From Cordilura impudica (lineage: Eukaryota > Arthropoda > Insecta > Diptera > Scathophagidae), in the NCBI GenBank assembly GCA_963682025.1, contig OY821520.1:136718738-136782737 (forward strand): a stretch of DNA of 64,000 nucleotides, in the 5' to 3' direction. The first letter of the stretch is position 1; each line of letters begins with the position of its first letter. The notes under the pieces were generated by a model. That model saw only the letters and a program-made list of their open reading frames with translations. It was not told the origin of the DNA and made no database searches. Shown here piece by piece: positions 55,200 to 64,000 of this stretch. A program made the translations under genes and the position numbers.

Positions 55200-55379
55200 T
55201 TAATATAATAACGTTTTTTTTTTTAAATGGTTAAATTATATATTTCAAATGAAGAAATTTTATATGGTTTTTAATTGTAATGAAAAATTTTTGGAAAAAC
55301 ATTTATTGGCATTTATAAAAATTAAAGTCAAATGGTAAAAGTAAAAAAAAATTAATAAAAGAAAGTACTTAAACATTAG

Positions 55380-56657
55380 TTAATTAAGCCACCAATATTT
55401 TTTGCTTTTGCAATTTTGAATATTGCAGAATTCATTATTGCCAATACTAGTATCATGTCTTAAATTTGTACTGTTTGTCGTTACATCAATATTAACGCCT
55501 TTCACATTTGCGCGTCTGTAAGTATGATAAAATCGAGGTATTCCGATTTCATTTTGTATTATCTTTTTCTTATCATTTTTGCAACGTTTCATATATGTAT
55601 TCTTCATTTGTGTTGTTAGGTGCCATTATTAAGTTATTTTCTTTACATGTGGTACATCTTACTACATAATTTCTTATTAAGTTTATTATAAAATTGTCTA
55701 TCCTGATTACATAAGAAGCATTATATAATTTTTTATTTGAAATATATTTTACAAAATAACTTTATGGAGATCTATATAATGAAGTACAAGCTCTTAAGCA
55801 TTTCCTTTCAAAGATACGTATTTTTATTGCATGTATGATGGTGAAATATTAAACCATATAGGGCAACCATATGTAATGATTGGCCTAATCAGCGATTGAT
55901 ACATTAAAATTTTAACCTTTGTGTTAATGTGTTTTGAGTAAAATAAAGTTTTGTGTACAAAAAAGGCATTTCTGGCCTTAATCAGAATTTCATTAACATG
56001 GTTATTGAAGTATAGAAATTTATCTAGCTAAATACCTAAGTATTTAATTATATTTTTACTTGGTATTGTCGTATTGGATAAAATAAATTAATTCCAAATT
56101 CTTTCCAATTTTTCTTTATGTTGCTATTACATTTACCTACTGGGGGGTCTGAAAAGAATTGTTTCGCATTTTGGTGCACTTATTGTCATCTTCCAATCAA
56201 TTGTAAATTTTTCTACTATATTAAATGATTCTTTCAATTTTTGGTTAATTTTGTCAATCGTTTCGTCAGCGTGTTAAACAATAATGTCATCAGCGAATGA
56301 TATAATGTTTTTTATTTTGTTAAGTAGGTCCAAAAGAAATAGGTTGAAAAGAATGGGAGAGTTATCCGTTCCTTGTTGTAGACCATTGATTATTTTGAAC
56401 GTTTTTGTACTTTTGTGTTTTCCGTGATATATTTTGAAAGTTTTCTCACTGATCATATTATAAATTAAAATCATTTGATATATAGGAAAATTTAACTCAA
56501 TCAATTTGAATATTAATCCTGGAATCCATATGCTGTCAAATGCTTTTTCAATATCGATAAGACATGCACCTGTACATAACTTTTTATTCCAATTATAATT
56601 GATGCTTGATGTGAGTAAGTGTATTGTATTTACAGTTGAGTGTTTATATTTAAAGCC
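55380..56657 (-). pseudogene. LINE-D RT palm, thumb and C-terminus
   Basis: Starts GFKYKHSTVNTIHLLTSSIN, GACLIDIEKAFDSIW, then QQGTDNSPILFNLFLLDLLN and catalytic FADD (SFADDIIV, near 56280). Broken frames follow with ILMYQSLIRPIITYGCPIWF and RACTSLYRS (about 55795-55765). The last part is IIQNEIGIPRFYHTYRRANV, ending KKYWWLN*. The RACTSLYRS stretch is uninterrupted here and is the empty-site counterpart of the mariner insertion in LINE-C. Confidence 0.85.
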
Positions 56658-57055
56658 AAATGCAAAAAATATTAAAAATTCAAAAATAACGATTGTTTGT
56701 TTGGACAGAGTTGTATCTTCTGAAATTAATACAAAGTAAAGCTGTATGGTACGAAAACTGAATCTAACCACACTGCTCGTAGGCCTGACTTTAGGTGAGT
56801 GTGTTAAAGCGCTGACCAAAAAAGTGCAAGTACGAGTGTATGTGAAGGTTCATGGTTCAAAACCTCACGGCCGCCCTAAGTAGAAAAAATTTTCATATAG
56901 AAACAATTATTCAATTAAAACATAACAATTATCACAATGTTCAATAAATCGCTGATGAAGGCTGAAATGCCAGAAACCGGTCCGATTAAGAATACAGTGC
57001 AGTTATGAATTTTTGAAATATATGCTTTCTTCTTCTTTACCACGCACCATTTAAA
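56658..57055 (+). repeat. tRNA-like SINE candidate, copy 1
   Basis: About 398 bp, repeated at 57244-57643. At 56780-56878 there is a tRNA-like block: A-box-like TTAGGTGAGTGTGTTAAAGC, then about 50 bases later the B-box-like GGTTCAAAACC, with an arm TGACC...reminiscent of Ser/Leu tRNAs. The downstream body has GCTGATGAAGGCTGAAATGC followed by GAAACCGGTC. The frame at 56915-57133 is a shadow. A SINE of tRNA origin fits best; a terminal-repeat miniature element is the alternative. Confidence 0.55.
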
Positions 57056-57243
57056 CAAAATTATAATTTGCAGTAATTGCAATATGTCTGAAAAATGACT
57101 AAATCTAACAAACAAAAAATTTCTTCGCTTCAAAAAGCGTCATCTCAAATATATGTAAAAAGTGCATATGTAGGTATGTACAAAACCGTACATCACATAT
57201 GACAACTCTTACGAAAACTGAGAATAGTGGAAATTAGAAGTAT
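57056..57243. other. Spacer between the two tRNA-like repeats
   Basis: 188 bp of unique AT-rich sequence. It is not part of LINE-D: the LINE frame closes only if this spacer and both repeats are removed. Confidence 0.6.
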
Positions 57244-57643
57244 AAATGCAAAAAATATTCAAAATTCAAAAATAACGATTGTTTGTTTGGACAGAGTTGT
57301 ATCTTCTGAAATTAATACAAAGTAAAGCTGTATGGTACGAAAACTGAAACTAACCACACTGCTCGTAGGCCTGACTTTAGGTGAGTGTGTTAAAGCGCTG
57401 ACCAAAAAGTGCAAGTACGAGTGTATGTGAAGGTTCATGGTTCAAGACCTCACGGCCGCCCTAAGTAGAAAAAAATTTTCATATAGAAACAATCTATTCA
57501 ATTAAAAACATAACAATTATCACAATGTTCAATAAATCGCTGATGAAGGCTGAAATGCCAGAAACCGGTCCGATTAAGAATACAGTGCAGTTATGAATTT
57601 TTGAAATATATGCTTTCTTCTTCTTTACCACGCACCATTTAAA
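57244..57643 (+). repeat. tRNA-like SINE candidate, copy 2
   Basis: Direct copy of 56658-57055 with offset 586 and only a handful of differences, including one base in the B-box-like word (GGTTCAAGACC). It abuts the LINE-D RT frame at INEKQF. Confidence 0.55.
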
Positions 57644-59432
57644 TAAACTGTTTTTCGTTTATTAAGTTTTTGTCTTTGCAAAATTGATTTATATTATTGT
57701 TAATGAACATTTCGAAAATTTTACTTATATTGGGAAGTAAGCTTATTGCTCTTAAGTTTTTTGGATTACTTACTTTATCTTTATCCTTTTTTTGGTAAGA
57801 TAACAACTTTCGCCATTTTCCAGTTTTTTTTGGAAAATACGAATTGTTTAACATATTATTATAATTTTCAATATTCTAAAATTATAATTTCCGGAAAATT
57901 TTTTAAAATTGTATATGGTATACTGTCTACACCTGAAGAAAGTTTTCCTCTTATATTTGAGAAAATGTTCATTATTACATGCTTTGTTATAAAATAATTT
58001 TCAGTTTGTGCATCCTGAATATTATCGGATTTTCTTATGTCATTGAAATTTGTGAGAGTATTTTGTTGTCATTCGAAAGGTTTTTTGTTTCTAAGAAATT
58101 ATTGAAAGAATTTGACACTTGCATATGTATTCTGTTTTCTGGATTAACTTTTTTAATTGCGTGAATAGATTCCAAATAAGAGCCGATAGTATCAAACATT
58201 TGTTCTTGGTCACTAACTATAAAATTTTCAGAGTTATCCCTTTCTAATGTTTGTGTTTCTATTCCAACGATATGTAACAAAATTTCTGAATTTTTCGGGA
58301 TTTTTATGTTATGAACTACTAAAGGTTTAAATATATTGAAATTTTTTTTGATTTCTCCTAACATATTTTTAGAAACTTTTGGGTCTATTTCAGTCAATTT
58401 TTCTTGAATGTGTTTGTTCATAGCTACTTTAATATTCTCATATATGAGTTTCTCAATTAATTTTAATTTAACCTTGCATAGATTGAGTAAACTTTCGTAT
58501 AAAGTATGTTCTAAACGATGATGTCTTTTAATAACTGTGAGAATTTTACTTTTTTCAGAATGTAATTTTTTTATAATGGGACTATTTATTTTGGAAAATG
58601 AATAATAGTCCTTATATCTAGGTGTTGTTTCTTCTATGGATTCATTGATTATATCATTTAGTGAAGATAGGTGCAAATCAATTTCACTGTTTGTGAGATT
58701 CCTATCGTTTGGTATTTGAATTGCGTTTGCGACTTTTCTTTCGATTTTTTTTTTAAACTTTTTCCAATTTGTTTTTTTGTAATTGGGTTTTGATTCTGTT
58801 GTTTCTTTTAAAAATGTTAAATGTTGTTGTTCATTATCAAATGTATCAATTATCTTTATGGCGTTGTGGTCGCTATCATAATCTAAGGTTGTTAAGCTAT
58901 TAATAGAATTTTTTTCTGTAAAAATATTTATTCTACAATCTGCGATGCAAAGATCTAGATATGATCCTGTCCGAGGATAAGAGGGCAATGTAAAGGCGTA
59001 TAGTCTGCATCTGAATTCTATTCCACTATCTATTAACCATTTATTTAGGTTATTGCCTTTAGGGTTGTTCAATGCGTTTCCCCAGTCCGTATGTTTAGCG
59101 TTTAAGTCTCCAGCTAAAATATAATAATTATTAATATTTTGAAGATTAATTGATTCAAAAAGTTTTTGTGTTTCAGAAATAAAAACTGAATCATTATTTC
59201 CGGATGGGTAATAAGCCGAAATGATATATAGTGATTTATTTTCAACAGTTGATATCTTAATAATACAGGTCTCTAAAAATTGCATTGTATTATTTATATT
59301 ACTAATTTCTTTAAATTTTAAATATTTGTTTATTAATATGGCTGTTCCTCCTCCTCTTTTTGCACCATTCCTATCTTTTCTAATTGTATCATAGTTAGTG
59401 AACTGAATTTTATGTTTTGCATTAAGCTTTGT
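57644..59432 (-). pseudogene. LINE-D endonuclease and RT start
   Basis: From 59432: TKLNAKHKIQFTNYDTIRKD and AKRGGGTAILIN. The 416-aa frame (59285-58035) has ISAYYPSGN, YILAGDLNAKHTDWGN (metal site) and YDSDHNAIKIID (catalytic Asp-His). After a degraded part come the RT fingers at 57854-57644: NPKNLRAISLLPNISKIFEM and NLINEKQF. The tyrosine-rich region 58034-57855 is frameshifted. DLNAKHT-WG is typical of jockey-superfamily endonucleases. Confidence 0.85.
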
Positions 59433-59572
59433 TTCTTTTTTATTTTTTTTTTTTTTTTATTTATTTATTTATTAGGTCAATGGAATAAATCCTTACAGAC
59501 CTGTATAAATGATATAATTACATATGTACATATATTGAAACAATTAAATGATTTAAAAATAAAAACAAATAG

Positions 59573-62397
59573 TTAGGAATTTAAGAAAATAATGATATTA
59601 TGCTTAATTACATCAGTGTTCAACGAAAAATCAATTAATTGATAAAGATTATTATAAACACAACAAATTCTTCTAAAAGGATCAGCTAGAGCATAGTTGG
59701 TTTGAAAAGATTTAACAAAGAGTGGTTGGAATTGGCGTGATACTCGTTGAGGAACATTAAAAGTTATATTGTTGACAAGAAAGTCAGAACAGATTTCACC
59801 ATTAATTAGGTTGATCATAAATGTTACATTTAGCATAGTCCTACGGCTTTCCAAAGTAGGTAATTTTATTAATTTAAGTCGATCAGCGTATGAAGGTAGA
59901 TTAATTGCAGAATTCCAAGGTAAGCCACGTAAGCAAAAGAGTAGAAATTGTTTCTGTACAGACTCGATTCGTTGAATATGAATGTTATAGAAGGGATCCC
60001 ATATTATTGACCCATATTCTAAAATAGGTCTTACAAGAGATGTAAAAAGTTGTTTGGTTATGTAAGGATCAATAAATTCTTTTGCCCATCTTTTAATAAA
60101 GGCAAGTGTACCTCTAGCTTTATTAACTGTCATGGTGACGTGAGATATAAAGTTTAATTTAGGATCAAGTAGAATCCCTAAATCCAGAAAAGTATCAACA
60201 AGTTCAAGCTGATATCCGCCCAAAAAGTAGTTGGCAGGAAAAACATTATTTCTAGAAAAACGCATACATTTACATTTTTTCAAATTTAGTTCCATTAGGT
60301 TACGGTTACACCACGAAAAGAAATTGTTGAGATCTGATTGAAGATGAATATGATCATTATGTTGACAGTAACTTAAAAAAATTTTAACATCATCAGCGTA
60401 CATTAAAACGTTGCAAAAATTTATCACTTTTGGAAGATCATTGATGAAAAGGGAGAAAAGAATTGGTCCAAGATGGCTGCCTTGAGGAACACCAGAATTC
60501 ACAGTAATATCTTTAGATGACATATTATTATACACTACACGTTGTGTTCTCTCAGGAAGATATGATTTTATCCATTTAAGGCTTAATGGTGTTAAACCTA
60601 ATAAATCCAATTTGATCAGTAGAAGGTTATGGTTTACTTTATCGAAAGCCTTACTAAAATCGGTGTATACTGCATCTGTTTGTTTTTTCTTGACAAAACC
60701 ATCGTTAATTATTGTCGTAAAATGAAGCACGTTTGTAACTGTAGAGCATCCTTTCCGAAATCCGTGTTGAAACGGTGACAAAATTGACGATGAGTGATAG
60801 CACAAAAAATCTGTAATAAATTTCTCGAAAAGCTTAGGGATTGCACTAAGTTTAGCAATACCACGGTAATAAGAAACATCCGATCTATTTCCAGATTTAA
60901 ATAATGGAATGGTGTAAGAAGCTCTCCAAAATTTTGGAAAATAACCGTTTTTTTATTGACGCATTAAACAACAGAGTCAGTGGTGTTGCCAAGGAAGTAG
61001 CACAATAATTGAGTATAGAACTAGGTACTCCATCAGTTCCATGAGTAAATGAAACTTTAAGTTTCTTCAGGCTACTAACAAGTTCTGCCTTATCAATTAG
61101 GGGGAAATATATCGCTTGCTTTGTGTTTAATGGATATGAATAGCTGTTCGAACAATATTGAGCAACAGAATATGTACTAGCAAAAAAAGTCTGCAAACAT
61201 GTTACTTATTATATTATCATCACTAGATTCGATATCGTTTAATTTCATTACAGATGGTTAACCAGTAGTTTTTCTTTTTGAATTAACAAAGTTGGAAAAT
61301 GCTTTAGGATCACGATTGAAATCTTCCTTCATTTTTTTTAGATAGTTTTTGTATAAATAATTGTTAAGAATATTATATTCGGCACGACGAATGGAGTATT
61401 TTTCAAAAAATACAAGAGAACCAAAAATTTTATACTTTTTATAATACTTGTTCTTCAAATTTTTTAATCTTGATAGTTGTTTTGAGTTCCAAGGCGGGCC
61501 AGTTCGTTTGTAGACAGAACGCTTTGGGATGCATTCATCCATAAAAGAATACATAGTTCTATAAAAGACCTCCACCATTAAATCAATAGAAGTATGGCAC
61601 AGCAAATCATTCCAGTTAGTGTTAGAAATTTGATCAATCAATTTGCTATAGTTGGTTTGTTTAAAACAAAAAACTTTATCTTTATTAATACGAATATTGG
61701 ATCCACCAAAAGTAGGCAAAACACAGCTAATTTCAATAGTTGGATGAAAGCGATCTTCCGGCAAGGTGATAGGATCAGAGCGAGTTATTATACAATCTTC
61801 TGGATTATTTGTAAATACCAGATCTAGCAGTTTACCGTATTCATTAAATACGCCATTCATCTGGTAAAGACTAAGATCAACTATCTCATTCAATATTAAA
61901 TCATCACAGTTATTAGATTTAATTGGAATAAAATCCGGAGCATCAGGCGAATTTTTCCATATTATAGATGGTAAATTAAAATCTCCAACAACAAAAATTA
62001 AATCCTCAGGTTTAGCACGTTGAGCAACCGATTTGATGGCCTGAACGTGTTCAAGGTATATTTCTTCGGGAGAATTAGGAGGTATATACGAACAGGTTAT
62101 GAAAATGATTTTATAATTAAGCTTTATCATTACACTGACAAACTCAATATTTGGAGAAGATTCAGATTGAAGAGATTCGGAAGTAAACAGGCATGATACA
62201 GCAATTAAAACACCACCACCATTACGATCGTTTCTGTTATATCTATATATTTGATAATTGTTACATAGTAACTCAGAATTAAAAACATTATCTTTCAGCC
62301 ATGTCTCAGTAAAGATGATAACATGAAAATTAAAGTCATAACTGTTAACTAGTAGATTAGACATTTTAGTATTTAAACCACGAACATTCTGATACAT
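59573..62397 (-). pseudogene. LINE-E ORF2: endonuclease-reverse transcriptase
   Basis: The endonuclease (62397-61258) has MYQNVRGLNTKMSNLL (Asn), IIFTETWLKDN (Glu), DRNGGGVLIAV, FVVGDFNLPSI (metal site) and LLDLVFTNNP, DRFHPTIEI (catalytic His region). A stop near 61258 and shifts near 61200 and 60900-60805 separate it from RT: SKAFDKVNH (YTDFSKAFDK), SGVPQGSHLGPILFSLFIND and catalytic YADD (MYADDVKIFL). The C-terminus ends IDFSLNTDVIKHNIIIFLNS. The frame breaks can be followed because LINE-F is intact across the same region. The upstream frame reads into this ORF from about 62430. Confidence 0.87.
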
Positions 62398-62426
62398 AAT
62401 GATTAGTCGTTCAACGGGTAAAGAAT

Positions 62427-63388
62427 CTAGTTTTTTGAATTAATGTTGAAATTCGTATTTTCATTTATTCGATGTCGGGGCGGAAGCTCAGCAATGTTGT
62501 TTCTCCGTGGATTTTCTTTAAATTCATATTCACGAACTAAAGTATTCACAGTCCAGAAAGCAGGGTTAACGATTTGCTCATAAAGATCGAACGGAACGGT
62601 TATTTTAAAAGATGTAATCCTTCTTGGTACGGAATAGGAAAATTTATATATCATAACATCAGCTTTATAACTTAGTTTAGACTTTATATAAAAATTAATG
62701 TCATCAGTGGAGGTATCCGAAGAAAGACGCGGTATTACTTTTAGTTGTTTCGGTAATGCCTCTTCATTAGTTAAAGATGGTGGAATAGCAGTTGTAGGCG
62801 TCAAGGACGTATTATTTAAAGATGGTAGCATTGCAGTTTTAGACATCAAGGGAGTAGTATTTGTAAAAGATTGTATATTATCAATTGTAAGTATCGATGA
62901 TGCTTTATTAAAAGATGGTAGGACAGCATTTTGGGGCATCAAAGGAGAAGTAATTGTCGTAAGCATATTTGCAGAATTCAGAATTCTATGGATTGAAGAA
63001 GCAGAAGTATTATCAGGGTTTTCTCTATTCAGGAATCTGGGTGACTTACGGCGATTTGGAGATGGTAATTTAGGTGATTGGAGTCCATCCAATGACTTGA
63101 AATCATCGAAAAGCTTTCCATAAGAGTTTATTTGCCCGCATAAATTAGCAAAATGGTTTTCAATTTGAAAAAATTGTTTTTAGTGCTTTGGAAGAAGCGG
63201 TAAAAATCAGCGCCAATTTTTTGACAGTCATTACAGCGCCAATGCAAGTTTTTATGCTTCGATACAGATTCGGCTACTAAACCAGATAAGCCACTGCATT
63301 TAAAGTGACATACACCAAGACAAAGACAGCAACTCATCATTCTCTCGTCATGACCTTCCAAAGAACAGCCTTTTTTTAAACATGCCAT
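62427..63388 (-). pseudogene. LINE-E ORF1 with PHD-like zinc finger
   Basis: The first 86 residues (63388-63128) form a Cys/His cluster of PHD type: MACLKKGCSLEGHDERMMSC, CLCLGVCHFKCSGL and WRCNDCQKIG. A frameshift near 63140-63100 leads to a 221-aa frame (63092-62427) rich in Ser/Thr/Pro/Asn. That frame has a low-complexity centre (SPLMPQNAVLPSFNKASSI, TPLMSKTAMLPSLNNTSLT are internal repeats) and a C-terminal basic part, SYSVPRRITSFKITVPFDL. PHD-bearing ORF1 is known in CR1-type LINEs. Likely an RNA-binding chaperone partner of ORF2; function inferred from position. The long plus-strand frame 62698-63123 is a shadow. Confidence 0.78.
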
Positions 63389-63436
63389 TTTAAGGGATTT
63401 AATTTAGTTTTATTCGGGATATAGATTTTTTCATTC

Positions 63437-64000
63437 ATTCAAAAGAACAATATCAGGGTTATATTTATTTAAAAGCATTAAAAAGCATTACTAATTAATA
63501 TTAGAGAATCTGCATTAATATGATATATTGTAAGAATTTTTAATAGAGGGCTTGTCTGATTAATATCCATCATTACACATTTACCATGGAAAATATCGTA
63601 TCTATACGAGATGTTTGGATCTGTAATTGTTTTTGTAGGCTAACAAGTTTAGAATTTAGATTTAGCATCATATTTTTTAATTCTAAGAAAAAGGAATTAT
63701 TATTTTCATTATTTAAGTTATTTGAATCTACATGTTATTCCGGAATTGTGAGACACATTTTAAAATGTACTTCAATGTCTTGGTCATCAAATTTAAATAT
63801 TACTGATTGAAGTTCCTTAATTTGATCTTTCATTTTTTGAACTTCTTCAGTTATGACATCTTTGGTTTTATTGATCTGCAATACTTTGTTGAAGAAGGAA
63901 TTTCATTTTTCCATATATCAATTTCTGTTGCTCTACTAGTTGACGGCTCTAAGACGCTATACCTTCTTGTTAAGCACAATGGAACGAAAGATACCATAAA
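63437..64000 (-). pseudogene. LINE-D ORF1 end and ORF2 start, overlapping at TAATG
   Basis: ORF1 part (64000-63573, partial) has ITEEVQKMKDQIKELQ and LELKNMMLNLNSKLVSLQ, KQLQIQTSRIDTIFSMVNV*, a coiled-coil-like pattern, with two or three lesions. Its stop TAA overlaps the ORF2 ATG in TAATG (63575-63571). ORF2 begins MMDINQTSPLLKILTIYHIN (endonuclease Asn region), is broken, then reads NKYNPDIVLLNE and stops at the LINE-E insertion. Continues upstream beyond the window. Confidence 0.6.

Larger units (their letters stand above)
59436..63433 (-). mobile_element. LINE-E, nearly full-length CR1-like element in LINE-D
   Basis: 3,998 bp from the TTC at 63434-63436 to the TTC at 59433-59435 (GAA on the minus strand). 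The 3' end has A-rich tail sequence (T-rich 59436-59465 plus TTTA repeats). There is a 45-nt 5' leader, then ORF1 (63388-62427) and ORF2 (62397-59573). Removing it fuses LLNE to TKLN in LINE-D, the catalytic ETKLN-type endonuclease motif. Few lesions relative to other LINEs here. Confidence 0.87.
54702..64000 (-). mobile_element. LINE-D, host of three nested insertions, running off the window
   Basis: Order on the minus strand: end of ORF1 (64000-63573), ORF2 endonuclease start (63574-63437), [LINE-E], endonuclease (59432-58035), RT start (57854-57644), [tandem tRNA-like repeats], RT palm to C-terminus (56657-55380), 3' UTR with a Helitron (55379-54702). It belongs to LINE-C's family. Without the three insertions it would be roughly 4 kb within the window. 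Confidence 0.85.

Noticed and set aside
56780..57460. Functional tRNA genes
   Set aside because: The A- and B-box-like words are there, but no clear acceptor stem or anticodon arm can be drawn, and both copies sit in a repeated 400-bp unit.
62698..63123. 141-aa plus-strand frame
   Set aside because: Antisense to LINE-E ORF1; the minus strand has the family-consistent protein.

Overview
The window looks like transposon-dense, AT-rich DNA of a higher fly (Diptera, probably calyptrate). This is inferred from the families present: CR1/jockey-type LINEs, Tc1/mariner, piggyBac, several hAT types, a Transib, Helitrons and many DINE-1/mini-me-like repeats. No conserved single-copy host gene, rRNA or tRNA gene was recognised. 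Nearly every long reading frame belongs to a transposable element or is a chance frame through a repeat.

Layout. 1-2505: foldback repeat and a mini-me-like copy. 3048-5382: 5'-truncated LINE-A (minus) with a 14-bp target duplication. About 5397-13866: LINE-B (minus), broken by a 620-bp MITE (5749-6368), by LINE-C (7149-10294, plus) and by a Transib (11857-13773). LINE-C is itself broken by an apparently intact Tc1/mariner-type transposon (8256-9561). 14681-22610: two decayed hAT transposases. The second carries a MITE (17054-22239), which carries a Helitron (17327-21791), which carries a structurally complete piggyBac (17543-20210).

22762-31445: short Helitrons, mini-me-like repeats, a kilobase-scale minisatellite and a LINE fragment. 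31454-37711: two hAT-type foldback MITEs with 8-bp duplications, a long-TIR element and a decayed TTF/ZMYM-type hAT. 38501-47770: Helitron, mini-me-like and MITE nests, a mariner-like relic and a GAAAAAT-like array. 47895-51045: LINE-G and LINE-F (LINE-F keeps a 632-codon open RT frame). 51683-54701: mini-me-like copies and a minisatellite. 54702 to the window end: LINE-D (minus), broken by a Helitron, a tandem pair of tRNA-like repeats and a nearly full-length LINE-E.

How the parts relate. Many boundaries were fixed by removing an insert plus one target copy and seeing the host reading frame close up. LINE-C and LINE-D are the same family, and each serves as the empty site for the insert in the other. 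The insertion order can therefore be read: old LINE and hAT hosts first, then MITEs and Helitrons, then the open-frame mariner and piggyBac as the youngest. All gene calls rest on reading translated motifs; no database search was made.
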